From: Ichthyophis bannanicus
Taxonomy: Eukaryota > Chordata > Amphibia > Gymnophiona > Ichthyophiidae
DNA length: 64,000 nt
Assembly (NCBI GenBank): GCA_033557465.1
Contig: JAWIIG010000039.1
Location: 744,001-808,000 of the forward strand
Direction: 5' to 3'
How positions within the stretch are numbered: the stretch's first letter is position 1; each line of letters starts with the position of its first letter. Shown in pieces: positions 10,047 through 21,679 of the stretch. A model generated the notes under the pieces. The model had not been told where the DNA came from and searched no databases. It was given only the letters and a program-made list of their open reading frames with translations. The position numbers and the translations under genes are program-made.

Positions 10047-12493
10047 GTCAAATACAAGGGTACTGGAAACAACGCTGCCTGCATTGGCATGGCTTGTGGT
10101 GTAATTTGTCCTGTCATAGCTGCTTGTCGTGCTGAGGCATCTGCAAACCTATTTCCTCGGGCAACTTCTCCTTTTCCTGCTTGATGTCCTCTGCAATGCA
10201 TGACAGCTACACGAGTTGGGGCCCATACTGCATCAAGTAACATCAGTATCTCGGGGCCATACTTGACTGATTTTCCTCCGGACGTGATGAGCCCTCGTTC
10301 TTTATAGAGAGCTCCATGGGCATGTAGGGTAGTGAAGGCATATTTAGAGTCTGTATATACATTTAGCACAAATTTTGCACCTAACAGTAGTGCTCGAGTA
10401 AGTGCTATCAATTCTGCTTTCTGGGCTGATGTACCTGAGGCTAGAGCTGATGATTCAACGACTTCATGTTGAGTGACTACTGCATATCCGGTGCAGCGTC
10501 GTCCATTGATGATGAGACTGCTTCCATCTACGTAATAGACTTGGTCAGGATTGTCTATGGGCACATCTGTCAGGTCAGGTCGGCTTGAGAATACAGTGTC
10601 CATGACTTCTATACAGTCATGTTCTGGGAGTTCTTCACTAATAGGTATCAATGTGGCTGGATTCAAGGCATGGCTCACTTCCAGTTGTATCTGTGGGTTT
10701 TCACATAACATGCTCTGATATTTCAACATTCGGGAATTGGTAAGCCAATGATTTGCTTTCTGTTCCATAAGGGCAAGAACTGCATGTGGCACAGTGACTC
10801 GTAGATTCTGTCCTAGTGTGAGCTTGTCTGCTTCACTCACTAACAATGCTGTAGCTGCAACTGCTCTCAAGCAAGGTGGCCATCCTTTGGCCACAGTGTC
10901 CAATTGTTTCAATAGGTATGCTACAGGTCGCTCCCAATTTCCCAATTTCTGAGTCAACATGCCTAAGGCATTTCCTTGTGCTTCATGTACAAACAAGTGG
11001 AAAGGCTTGTGAACATCTGGTAGTCCAAGGGCTGGTGATGACATCAATTCTTCCTTTAACGTCTTGAAGGCTGTATCCTGCTCAGGTCCCCACTCCAGTG
11101 GTGACTTTTCTTCTCCTTTTGTGGCTTCATACAGTGGTTTGGCAATTTGGGCAAAGTTGGGAATCCAAATTCGGCAATATCCTGCCGCTCCCAGAAAGGC
11201 TCTGACTTGCTTTCTGGTAGTTGGGATTGGAATTCTGCATACTGCTTCTTTTCTTTCTCTGCCTAGTTTTCGGCTTCTTTTGGTTATACGAAAGCCCAAG
11301 TATTTCACTTCTTTTTGGCATAGTTGTGCTTTTGCTCTGGAAACTTTGTATCCAGCTTCATCTAGTAACTGCAAGAGGTCTTTGGTGGCTTGTATACATT
11401 CACTTTCTGATACAGCAGCTATCAGCAGATCGTCCACGTATTGGAGAAGCACTCTCTTCCCCGGGGCCACTGGATAGCTTGAAAGGTCTTGATTCAGTGC
11501 AGCACTAAAGATGGTAGGCGAATTCTTGAATCCTTGGGGTAATCGTGTCCAAGTAAGTTGGCCCCCTCTTCCAGAGATAGGGTCCTGCCATTCAAATGCA
11601 AACAATATCTGACTTACGGGGGCTAATCTTATGCAAAAGAATGCATCTTTTAAATCTAGTACAGTAAAGTGGGTAGCTTCAGCAGGTATCAGTCCTAGAA
11701 GAGTGTAAGGATTGGGTACAACTGGGTGTATGGTCTCAACTGCTTCATTCACTCTTCTTAGATCTTGCACTGGGCAGTAGTCATCTGTTCCAGGCTTTTT
11801 CACTGGCAGAAGTGGAGTGTTCCATGGGGATTGACATACTTTCAGTAGGCCATGCTCTAGTAATCTTTGCAAATGGCGGTGGATGCCTTCAATTGCAGCC
11901 CTTGGGAGAGGGTACTGTTTGACATGTACTGGTGTAGCACTAGACTTGAGAGTTACAATTATTGGAGCTATATGTTTGGCTAGGCCTGGAGGACTGCCTT
12001 CTGCCCATACTCCAGGTGGTGCATCAATGCTTTTTAAAGTTTGTTCAAAATAGGTGTCTTGGGCAGATTCATCACTGTAATATCTCCATTCTTCTTCTCG
12101 GGGAACTGTAAGAAGCATTATTCCTGCTGGTTTGGCTTGAGAATTTACTGTCATTTGCATTTCTCCTCTTTCAGTAAAGGATATTTGGGCTTGTAGCTTG
12201 GCTAACATATCTCGTCCCAGTAGTGGCACTGGACATTCAGGCATGTAAAGGAATTGATGAGTTATTTGTTGTCCTCCTAGACTGCACATGCGATTCTGAA
12301 GAAAAGGTTTTGTAGCTTTGGCACCAGTTGCTCCTACAATGGTGACTGCTTTTGTAGAAAATGGGGCTATCTTCTTGTCTTCTACTGAATGTTCTGCTCC
12401 AGTATCAACCATAAAGTTCATAACTTGGTCTCCTATTTGTATTCCGACCATAGGCTCCTGGAGACCTAAAGCAAATTCGGAGCCCGGTCTGTC
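10047..12493 (-). CDS. pro-pol: ERV-B protease, reverse transcriptase and RNase H
   Basis: The frame continues from gag through a single UAG at 12494-12496 without a shift, the gammaretroviral read-through arrangement. Protease has the catalytic VDTGAEHS motif near its N-terminus. RT follows, with LPQGFKNSPTIF and the active-site LLQYVDDLLIA. The connection and RNase H come next (YYVDGSS, ELIALTRAL, VYTDSKYAF, CRGHQAGKGEVARGNRFAD). No stop occurs until the L2-tail insertion near 10046. The protease would cleave Gag and Pol, and RT/RNase H would copy the genome. Confidence 0.93.
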
Positions 12494-12496
12494 CTA
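12494..12496 (-). promoter_or_regulatory. Gag-Pol UAG read-through codon, ERV-B
   Basis: Gag ends with UAG followed by G, and protease continues in the same frame with no intervening stop. ERV-C has the same arrangement at 21680-21682. Stop-codon suppression rather than frameshifting is the gammaretrovirus mechanism. I did not model a downstream pseudoknot. Confidence 0.75.
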
Positions 12497-14384
12497 ATCC
12501 ACGTCATCTTCATCATGGGCTGTCGTAGCCAATGCTTGTATGGCTTCTCCTCTTTCTCGCTGGTATTGCTCTCGATTGGCTCCTCCGCGGTTCCGGGGAC
12601 GGCCTCGTCTTTCTTCTCTCCATTGATAATTGTCTTCGTCATCTTGATGGGCGTCTTCGAGTTGTGGGCATGCATCTCTCCAATGTCCCTCCTCCTTGCA
12701 GTAGGCACATTGGTTCCTGCCTAGCTGGGACCGGCTTACACCTCGGCCCCGCCCCCTTCCTCTGCTCCGTCGACTAGGGATACCTCCCCTTTTCTGTTCA
12801 ACTATGGCCGCAGCCAAAAAGTCAGCTTTCTTTTTCATCTTTCGATCACATTCTCTCTGCCTTTCATTATCACGATTCACATACACTTTATGAGCGACTT
12901 CCAATAACTGAGTTGCATTCATGCCCGCAAACCCTTCTAATTTCTGTAATTTACGTCTAATGTCTGGTTGTGACTGATTTACAAAAGCAGAATTCACCAT
13001 GCATAAACTTCCTGGTGCATCGGGATCATAGGGAGTATACATTCTATATGCTTCAGTTAATCTTTCATAAAACACTGCTGGGCTCTCATCTATGCCTTGG
13101 GTAACTTCAGTAACTTTGGAAAGATTCATAGCTTTCTGGCCCCCCCTTTTCAGGCCTTGTATAAAGCCTTTGCGAAAACGGGCTAGGGCTCTGGATCCTC
13201 TTTCTGTATTTGGATCCCATCGGGGGTCTTCATTCGGGAATTCTCTTTGGGCCGCTTCCCGATTATCTATTCTTTCCTCCCCGCTTTCTCCTGGAGCTAC
13301 CGGGTTATCTGCCAGCCAGTCTATAGCTGCTTTTCTAATTCGTGTCCGCTCCTCTGTAGTAAATAAGGTGGACAGGAGCTGGCGGCAATCTGCCCATGTT
13401 GGTTGGTGGGTTTCCATAATAGTATTCACTAATTCTGTAAGCTCTTGGGGCTTATTGGTATAGGAGGCATAATGTGTCCTCCAGTTTAACAAATCAGTGG
13501 TAGAGAAGGGGACATACACATAATTTAGGGGTCCCGCCACCACCTCATTATCTTCATTTCTTATGGGTATTCCCGGGACTTGCCGTAAAGGCATCATCTT
13601 GGCAGTAGATGTCTTTTGGGATCTGAGAGATATTCTCGTAACTGTCCTGTCAGGGGTTATTTTCTTCTTTTCTTCATGCTTTATTTTAGATTTACTTTTC
13701 ACTGGCGAGCTAACCCTAGCAGCCACTTTTACACTGTCAGTATCACTCGGGGAATTTTCAGCTTCTTCCTTCTCTGTTTCTGTATCTGATTCTCCTTTTT
13801 CTGTCTCGGTAGAATCATCTTCTTCAATTAAAGGGAGCTCATCTACCTGCTCTTTGGGTAATGGCTCAGGGGTTGGGTCCCGTTCCTGCTGTCTCCGGGG
13901 CTCTGGGGCAGGACGTGGGGCTACTCTCACTGGGCGCTGAGTTTGGGGCTGTCGGGTAATCATTTCTGGGGAATCAGGATCTACCAGGATGGGTTTCTTC
14001 CTGGATTTCTCACCTTTCCCTTTCTTTCTAGGCTGTTCTATTTTCTGACTATAATCTGTCTTTGCTAACATTATTCTGCACTGCTCTTCATAACAGCGCT
14101 TCGCCCAAGGGGGGCGGATCTTCACAAATACTTAACCAGGAATCTATATAGGGGTACTGATCAGGGTGCGCTATTCGCACTCTACGGTGCACTAACTGAA
14201 TAATTCCTACATTAAAGGTTCCTTCTTGGGGCCAGGTAGGGTCTAGATCGGGCCACTCCCTAGTACACAAAATCTGTAAACGGGCTGCAGTCATTATAAT
14301 ACCATAATCTCCAGAATATCCTTCTTTAAAATGTGCGATCATACATTCTAACGGAGTGTTCCTAGTAGACCCCGCCCCTCCCAT
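12494..14384 (-). pseudogene. gag: ERV-B gag with one frameshift
   Basis: Gag starts at the ATG at 14384, giving an N-terminal MGGAGST myristoylation-type sequence and a matrix-like domain of about 90 residues. The frame changes in a run of C's near 14105-14115, relative to the ERV-C copy. It then runs open for 540 residues: a Pro/Glu/Lys/Ser-rich linker, a capsid region and one CCHC zinc knuckle (CAYCKEEGHWRDAC). The Arg/Gly-rich C-terminus ends in UAG. Gag would form the particle core and bind genomic RNA. The single indel may be natural or a base-calling error in the homopolymer. Confidence 0.88.
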
Positions 14385-15101
14385 TTCGATGTGTGCGCGC
14401 AACAACAGACAAAAGGGAAAAGGAGGGCGGACCGTGGGTAAGGGGTCCTTACGGCCCTGGAATCATATAAGGAAAACAAATAACAAGACAAGACGACAAT
14501 CGCTTCCCCCTTTTTGCGACCTGAACGCGGTCGCCCGGTCAGGAAATGCGCTAATCAGGGGTCCGCCTTCGCTTGGTCCGTGCTGCCAGACCTCTCATTC
14601 ATACTTCATTCACTCAATCATGCTAGCAACGTATCCCAGAATGCATTCATTTCTATCTATTCTGACTAGTCTCAAGCAAGTTTCAAATACTAGAAAGACG
14701 GGGGTTTCGCCCTACTTCTCTTACGTAGGGGTAATCGGCCCGACTTTGAGAGGTGATCAAGCTCTCTTACCAAGTTCCAAGTTCAAGCAAGATTCAAGTG
14801 GCAGTACTGCTCTCTCTTATCTGTCTAGACTTACAAAATCAAAACTCTACTCACCGGATCCGGTCCTCAAACTTCCCAAGCAGGCGCATGAGTTGGACCT
14901 CGGACTCCCCTCACTCGGGTTCGAGGCGTTGGCTCCAGCCGGGCTCGGCACCCGCCGAGGTCCGACCAGCTCCCTGCGATACAAGTTACCGGTGGCGCCA
15001 GAGAGCAAAGTCCCGTCGGAAGGGCGCGATCCCGGCAGGACCAAGCCTGTAGAGGCGGAAAGTCGTGGTATATTGCCCTATATACCCTCTAATACCACAC
15101 C
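14385..15101 (-). promoter_or_regulatory. ERV-B 5' untranslated leader
   Basis: This roughly 0.7-kb stretch between the primer-binding site and gag has no credible ORF. It would hold the packaging signal and the major splice donor. ERV-C has a leader of similar length and layout. Confidence 0.7.
14848..14858 (-). promoter_or_regulatory. Major splice donor in ERV-B leader
   Basis: On the minus strand the site reads CCG|GTGAGTAG with the intron starting at 14854. The same site with the same flanks occurs in ERV-C (intron start 26654), supporting a conserved donor for subgenomic env RNA. Confidence 0.7.
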
Positions 15102-15119
15102 TTCCCGGCCAACGCACCA
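15102..15119 (-). promoter_or_regulatory. Primer-binding site, tRNA-Gly type (ERV-B)
   Basis: The 18 bases are complementary to the 3' end of a vertebrate tRNA-Gly, with one mismatch (C where the tRNA-Gly CCA-end has T). They lie 6 bp inside the 5' LTR. The ERV-C site has the same 6-bp spacing. Confidence 0.7.
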
Positions 15120-15125
15120 AGAATA

Positions 15126-15780
15126 TGTAGCAGCAGAGCGCAGACAAACCAATAATACCAGGAGTCTGTTCAGAAGGTCCAAATCATTTATTTGTGCACA
15201 AGTCTCAAGCAAAGTCAATTTCAAAATGGCTGAGCAATGTTCTCTGGCAATACAACAACTTTTATAGACTTTTGCTCCATTCTAGGTATAGGAAAACATT
15301 TCATTGGTCCCGGTAACCTCCCGTACCTCCCGTACCTCCTCTATTGGTCCCGGTACTGATATGATTATCCAATTATGTTCTTTGAGTGGGCTCAGCACCT
15401 GCTCACCCCCCTTCTAGTCCCAATTACAATGGCCAGTTCACCAACTTGTTACTTTCCTATTTCCAAGGCCACTGGGCTAGTTAATACGTGCGGGGAAGCA
15501 GGGCTCTGTAACCTTTCTGTCAGCAGTTTTAATTAAATCCCTTACAGCTGTATTCTCTTATCAGTGGCTTTTAAACATATTTTTCTGTATTTTTCCATCT
15601 TTCAGTTCTGCTTGTCTAAGCTAATCCAATACTTTTACTGAGTTCTAATTCTACAATAGCAGCATGTTGGGGGATGTGCAATTCCTATGGGCCTCTTTAC
15701 AGGCTTCATTTACAGGTCAAGCTAGTTAGGCCTGCCTGCTTATGTCAGACACTGTGGATCACAGGCCTTCACCTGCCACA
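15126..15780 (-). repeat. ERV-B 5' LTR
   Basis: It matches the left LTR in orientation and nearly in sequence. On the minus strand it contains the TATAAAA and AATAAA signals that would start and process the genomic transcript. Confidence 0.93.
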
Positions 15781-17732
15781 CTATAGTGTTATCAATGGAT
15801 GATGTTATCATGCGTAAGCAAAGGGATAGGAGACAAGGGAGCAATAAGCACATGGCTAATATGAATAGTACAATAAACATAAGGGCTTTCAGACCACCAA
15901 TCCAGGAAAACAATGAACCAAACCACCCATCCATCTTTAAACTGTGCCAAGTCTGGACAGGCACAAATGTCTGCTCCCTCATCTGGGTGGCTAAATCTTC
16001 AACTACATGCCCATTATTATCAATCTGTAAACAACAATTACTTAGGTTCAACTTCCCACATACCCCACCTTCAGCTGCTAACAAATAATCTAAAGCTAAA
16101 CGATTTTGATAAATGGCTGTGCGCATTTGCGTACTTTGCTTTGCCAGAAGGGTTAGTGCTTTACTAGTTTCATTGGTTATTATTTCAACGACAGCTTGCA
16201 AATGTATTATTCGATTAATCATATAAACAGGAGTACGATATCCCCAAGTCCCATCCTGCTCCCAAGTAGCATGTCCATAGTATGAAATGATTCTTTCTGG
16301 GGGCCATTCTTCAGATGACGCATCCCATTTGTCCCATTGGCCTCCTTCAGCTGTCGACTTCTGTATACAGGATATCCCAGCTGTTCTCCCTGGGATGTAG
16401 GCAGAAGGAAAAAGGAAGGTCGTATGGTTCCCAATACACATGCGCCTCCCCAGTGATGAGGAAGTCTGGCATATGCTCGGGTTCCGCAGATCCAGTACAG
16501 TCCAGGTTGTGCTTGCCAGGAGTTATATGCTGCTAAGTTAGTCCAGATGCTGGCAAGTCTGGGGAACTGGACTAGAGGATTGGAAGGTTCAGTAGCATTG
16601 ACTCCTGACCACCAAGACGTTTTCTTAGTGGTACTGTTGTAAAACCTCTGATTGAGACAGACCAGCTGCCCCACTTCCATATTAAACATTGGTCCATAGC
16701 GAGAAAAACATAAATTACCCACAATGGAGTGGGCCAATACCCATTCACTTGTGGTATTGTGTATATTAGTCTGATTATATGGAACAGAATAGTTCAGTTC
16801 TTGTGCTTCCCAAGGCCATTGGTCTCCCATTGTTGTTCCTCCACAAAACAAACAGTCTGAAACATGGAGGCTAGATGCAACTGCTCCCGCTAATTCAAGA
16901 AATAAGTTCTGGGAGGCAGGAGGAATTTCAAACTCTGATTTCATGGCTTCGTAGAAGGAGTGATGTATGCGATAGGGTGAGGATACATGGGTTTTAATGT
17001 TTAATTGCAGGTATAAAATAGTCCCAGGATCTATACCTCCTCCTGCGATACGCAACCCAAACTTGTATCCTTGCTTCCAGTGGCTGGGGTTGGCTATGAA
17101 GAGTTGTAGAGGATTACAGGCACCTTTCTGGCATTTCTTGGGTTCTGGTAATCTGTTCTTCGTTAAGCTGCCTTTGCGATGATCTCCGTCTCGTCCCATC
17201 GGTGCATTCCCATTTTGGGCAAAAGTAATCATGTCTAGATGAGGCGGTGTAAATGGTGGCTGCAGTACTTTTTCCTGTACATCGTCCCCATCGGTAGGCT
17301 CCTTCTGGACACATGTATTTATCATCATGGTAGTATGCTCGCTCCCATGACCCACATCTGTGGTAAGCATTTCTGTTGATTGCATCACAAGCGTCAAAGT
17401 TCAAGGTGATAGGTTTTGTGGGGTTGGTGAGGGGTTTTGTCGCATTCAGGATGGCTCCATCTTCATCATTCCAACGTATCTCAAATGTATAGTATGATGG
17501 GTTTTGTCGCGGGTTATAACAAGTCTTTTGTGCAAATGTTTAGTTCGGTGCCATTATAAACACACTGGCTGACTGTTCCAGTGCAAGTATAGTAGGAATG
17601 ATAGAGCAAAGTCTGAGTAATCTTTTGTCCTGTTTGGGTGGTGGTTATGCAGGCTGCACAAGGGGGTAGAACAAAAGCCTTTTCCAGGATTCTCAGGATC
17701 ACCACTCCCACAAGGCAATAGTGGAAGAACAT
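15781..17732 (-). pseudogene. env: ERV-C env, broken
   Basis: The ATG at 17732 starts a signal peptide and a cysteine-rich region similar to the other two envs. Frame changes occur near 17510-17530, 17110-17220 and 16370-16440. The surface-subunit CLFC motif, the [10 protein letters not shown] stretch, the Cys-X7-CC motif and the membrane anchor can still be read. A clear basic cleavage site is not visible where the frame breaks near 16370. The C-terminal tail is cut by ERV-B at 15781. Confidence 0.9.
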
Positions 17733-17850
17733 TGTGATTACAGTCTCTGGAGGTTAACTGGAAAGTTGAGTATGATGAATTTGCTGAGTTTTCTGCTGTT
17801 TTCGCTGTGATGGTCACTCTCGTGTGACGTAGATGGATTCTGAAGATTCT

Positions 17851-20800
17851 CTATAGAGCTGGCTGTCTCCTCAAGGTGAGTCGTAATGGAGTCTCAGGAT
17901 CATTCACTGACGTCCATTGGCCAGGATCAGGAGCAGCTGCCGGCTTCACTCGACTGTTCGAATTCCAGGGTTCGAATTCTGCAACTTTCACTGCGGTGGG
18001 GGTTGACAGGATGACAACGTATGGTCCCTTCCAATGCGGCGCCAGTGGGGTCTTTCTCCACTCTTTCACCCACATGGATGTTCCTGGCTTGAAGGGATGC
18101 AGAGGCTCGGTCAGGTTGATGGGTAAATCGGTCTTGCACCCACGTTTGGAGTTTCTGCAAAACAGAACCTAAAGCTAATAGTTCTTGTCTAGTTATTTCA
18201 GATCCTATCTGTCTCATGTCTCCCTTTATTCCCTGCACTATGGGTGGAGGTCGCCCATACAAAATCTCAAAAGGGGAGACTCCTAAGGATCTGGTGGGAG
18301 CTGAATGTATCCTAAGAAGGGCTATGGGGAGGACTTGGAGCCACTTCAGGTGTGTTTCCTGGCAGAGCTTGGATAACTGAGTTTTCAAGGTTCTATTCAT
18401 ACGCTCTACTTTCCCTGAGCTCTGGGGTCTGTAAGCAGTGTGCAATTTCCATTTTATTCACAGAGCTTGAGCTAACTGTTGGGTCACTTGGGATGCAAAT
18501 GATGGACCATTGTCTGACCCTATAGTTGATGGTATTCCAAATTGGGGAATGATCCCATGGAGTAATACCCTAGTGACTTCTCGGGCTTTCTCAGTTCGGG
18601 TGGGGTAGGCTTCTACCCACCCTGAAAATGTGCAGACTAACACTAACATATAGTGATATCCATTTACACGGGGCATTTCAGCAAAGTCTATCTGAATATC
18701 ACTCATGGGGGTCACCCCTACTGACTGAACTCTTGGGGGTGGAACAGGACCTTGCTTGGCGTTATTTTTGGCACATATCAGGCATTGCTGTGCCACTGAG
18801 GCGGTCAGGGATCCTAGCAGTGAAATACAGAAATGGGGTCTCAGGGCTTTCTCCATGGCTGTTTTTCCATAATGTGTGGCTTGGTGGAAAGCTTGGACAA
18901 CGGCTGGCCCTATTGCTTCAGGGATGACTGTAGGACCTGGAGGTGGACTACCTTCTGGGGGTGGCAGCACTATCCAACCTTGTTCTGTCAAGACTCCTCC
19001 CTCCTTTTCACAATAATAGTCTAACTCTCTTGTAGTGTATCTGGGTGCCCAGGAACTAAGGGGCACAGGGAATAGGGCTGCTTGCATTACGGTATCTTGG
19101 GTCCTGACTTGTCCTGTGGTGGCTGCCTTTTGGGCTGTGGCATCTGCAAATCTATTCCCTCGTGCAACTTCTCCTGCTCCTGCCTGATGACCTCGGCAGT
19201 GCATGACTGCCACTTGTTTGGGGGCCCGTACAGCATCTAATAACATCAATATCTCGGGCCCATACCTAATGTCCTTACCCCCTGAGGTGATTAACCCTCG
19301 CTCTTTATACAAGGGTCCATGTGCGTGCAAAGTAGTGAAAGCATATTTGGAATCTGTGTACACATTTATGCGGAGTCCTTCTCCTAGCGTCAAGGCTCTG
19401 GTGAGGGCTATCAATTCAGCTTTCTGTGCAGAAGTTCCTGGGGTCAGGGCTGAGGACTCAACTACCAGATCGAGGGTCACCACTGCATATCCAGCACAAC
19501 GATGTCCATTGATGACCAAACTGCTTCCATCTACAAAGAAAGGCCATTCTGGGTCCTCTAGAGGGACATCGGTCACATCAGGGCGACTTGAAAATACAGT
19601 GTCCATGGTTTCTAAGCAACTATGATCAGGTGGCCCAGGACCAATTGGAAACAAGGTAGCAGGGTTCAGGGCTTGACTAACTTTCAACTGTATCCGAGGG
19701 TTTTCACACAACATGCTTTGATACTTCAACATTCGTGCATTGGTTAGCCAGAAGTTTCCTTTGTGTTCCATGAGAGTCAGAACAGAGTGTGGCACGGTGA
19801 CTTGAAGAGTTTGTCCTAGTGTGAGTTTGTCTGCTTCACCCACCAGGAGGGCTGTTGCTGCAACAGCTCTCAAACAAGGGGGCCATCCTTTTGCAACTAC
19901 ATCCAATTGTTTTGACAGATAAGCCACTGGTCGTTGCCAGGATCCAAGAGATTGGGTCAATCATCACAATGCATTTCCTTGTGACTCATAGACGAAAAGA
20001 TGGAAAGGCTTCTGAACATCTGGAAGACCTAAAGCTGGAGATGACATCAGGGCCTTCTTCAAAGTCCGGAATGCTACATCTTGTTCGGGTCCCCAATCTA
20101 GTGGGGATTTTTCCATCCCTTTGGTGACTTGGTATAGTGGTTTTGCAATCAGGGCAAAGTTGGGGATCCATATGCGACAATATCCCGCAGCCCCCAGGAA
20201 GGTTCTCACTTGCCTCCTAGTGGTTGGAGTGGGGATATTACATACAGCTTCTTTGCATTCCGGTCCTAGACGTCGGATCCCACGGGACAACTAGAATCCT
20301 AGATACTTGACTTCAGTTTGGCATAGTTGTGCTTTGGCTCTGGAAACTTTGTATCCAGCATCTTTGAGAAGGTACAAAAGTTCACTAGTAGCTTGTAGGC
20401 ATTCACTTTCTGAGTTGGTGGCTATGAGCAAGTCATCTACATACTGAAGAAGAACCCTTTTTCCTAGGTCCACTGGATAACTTGAGAGATCTTGATTCAG
20501 GGCAGCACTGAAGAGAGTTGGTGAGTTCTTGAATCCTTGGGGTAATCTAGTCCAGGTGAGCTGACCCCGCCTTCCTGTTGTGGGATCTTGCCATTCGAAG
20601 GCAAATAGAAGTTGAATGGTGGGTGCTAGGCGCACACAGAAAAAGGCATCTTTCAGGTCCAGGACGGTGAAGTGAGTAGCCTCAGCGGGGATCAGTCCCA
20701 AGAGAGTATAAGGGTTTGGTACTACTGGGTGTATAGTTTCAACTGCATCATTTACTCGCCTTAGATCTTGTACTGGGCAGTAGTCCCCTGTCCCAGGCTT

Positions 20801-21665
20801 CTTTGCTGGGAGAAGGGGGGTATTCCAAGGTGACTGGCATTCCTTGAGAAGTCCATACTTCAGCAGTTTCATCAAATGGCAGTGAATTCCTTCTATGGCT
20901 TGTCGAGGGAGAGGATACTGCTTCACATGCACTGATTCCATTCCTGGCTTGAGGGTGACAATGACAGGGGCTATGTTCTTCGCTAGGCCAGGTGGATTAT
21001 CTTCTGCCCATACTTCAGGTGGGGCTATGAGGTTGGTAGGTATACAGGGACTGGGTGACTTTATTGGAGGTGCACTATAGAACTGCCCTTCTTCTTCTCG
21101 GGGAACAGTAAGCACCATCAATCCAGCAGGCTTTGGGTTCACAGTCATTTTCATTTCTCCCCCTTCAGCAAAGGATATTTGGGCCTGGAGCTTGGCAAGC
21201 ATGTCTCGGCCCAGTAGTGGTATAGGGGACTCAGGCATATACAAGAACTGGTGCGTTATCTTCTGTCCCCCTAGTTCACACATGCGGTTCTGCAAGAATG
21301 GATTTGTGGCTTTATTTCCAGTGGCTCCTATAATTTATTTTTATTTTTTTATTGTTTTTATATACCGCGCTCTTTAAAATCAGCGTGGTTTACAAGTAAC
21401 ATTCAAGCATCTCAGATATCTGTTATGCCTTTACATCGAACAGGAGCGAAAACTTGGATTTCAACTAGGGTAACTATTTACAGTATCTACTATTCTGTAC
21501 ATTAATATATGGTGACAGATCGTGAGGACAGTGGAGCTACTGGCTTGGCTACTACTTGGCTTGGCTACTACTGAATGTTCTGCTCCTGTATCTACCATAA
21601 ATTCCATGTATTGGTTCCCTATCTTTAAACTGACCATAGGCTCCTGGGGACCCAGAGTGAACTTG
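17851..21665 (-). pseudogene. pro-pol: ERV-C pro-pol, broken
   Basis: Protease, RT, RNase H and integrase can be followed along most of this span. RT keeps LLQYVDDLLIA; RNase H and the DDE core motifs are recognisable. In-frame stops lie near 20291-20293 (TAG), 19961-19966 (two TGA codons) and 18458-18460 (TGA). A frameshift occurs near 18130 before the GPY/F module. An L2-tail at about 21334-21560 splits protease downstream of its ATG-proximal region; the VDTGAEHS motif lies on the gag-proximal side. Confidence 0.9.
21334..21560 (-). mobile_element. L2-like LINE 3' tail inserted in ERV-C protease
   Basis: On the minus strand the segment carries the GTAAACCACGCTGATTTTAA...GCGCGGTATATAAA signature and an A-rich tail. 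A 15-bp GGCTTGGCTACTACT motif is duplicated at 21542-21585, close to the right edge, and may reflect the insertion site. Confidence 0.7.
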
Positions 21666-21679
21666 GAGCCCGGTCTGGC

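Larger units (their letters stand above)
5534..15780 (-). mobile_element. ERV-B: full-length gammaretrovirus-like provirus
   Basis: Two LTRs (5534-6179 and 15126-15780) flank gag, pro-pol and env in the order expected for a simple retrovirus on the minus strand. The 4-bp direct repeat CTAT flanks the element (5530-5533 and 15781-15784), the target duplication size usual for gammaretroviruses. Gag and pol lie in one frame separated by a UAG codon. Visible damage is limited to a frameshift in a C-run near the 5' end of gag and a roughly 200-bp L2-tail insertion in pol. No accessory gene is visible. Confidence 0.95.

Noticed and set aside
12515..13940. Several plus-strand frames opposite ERV-B gag
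   Set aside because: Antisense of gag; low-complexity Ser runs mirror the Glu/Ser codons of gag.
14356..15267. 303-residue plus-strand frame across the ERV-B leader and LTR
   Set aside because: It runs antisense through leader, primer site and LTR, with no domain.
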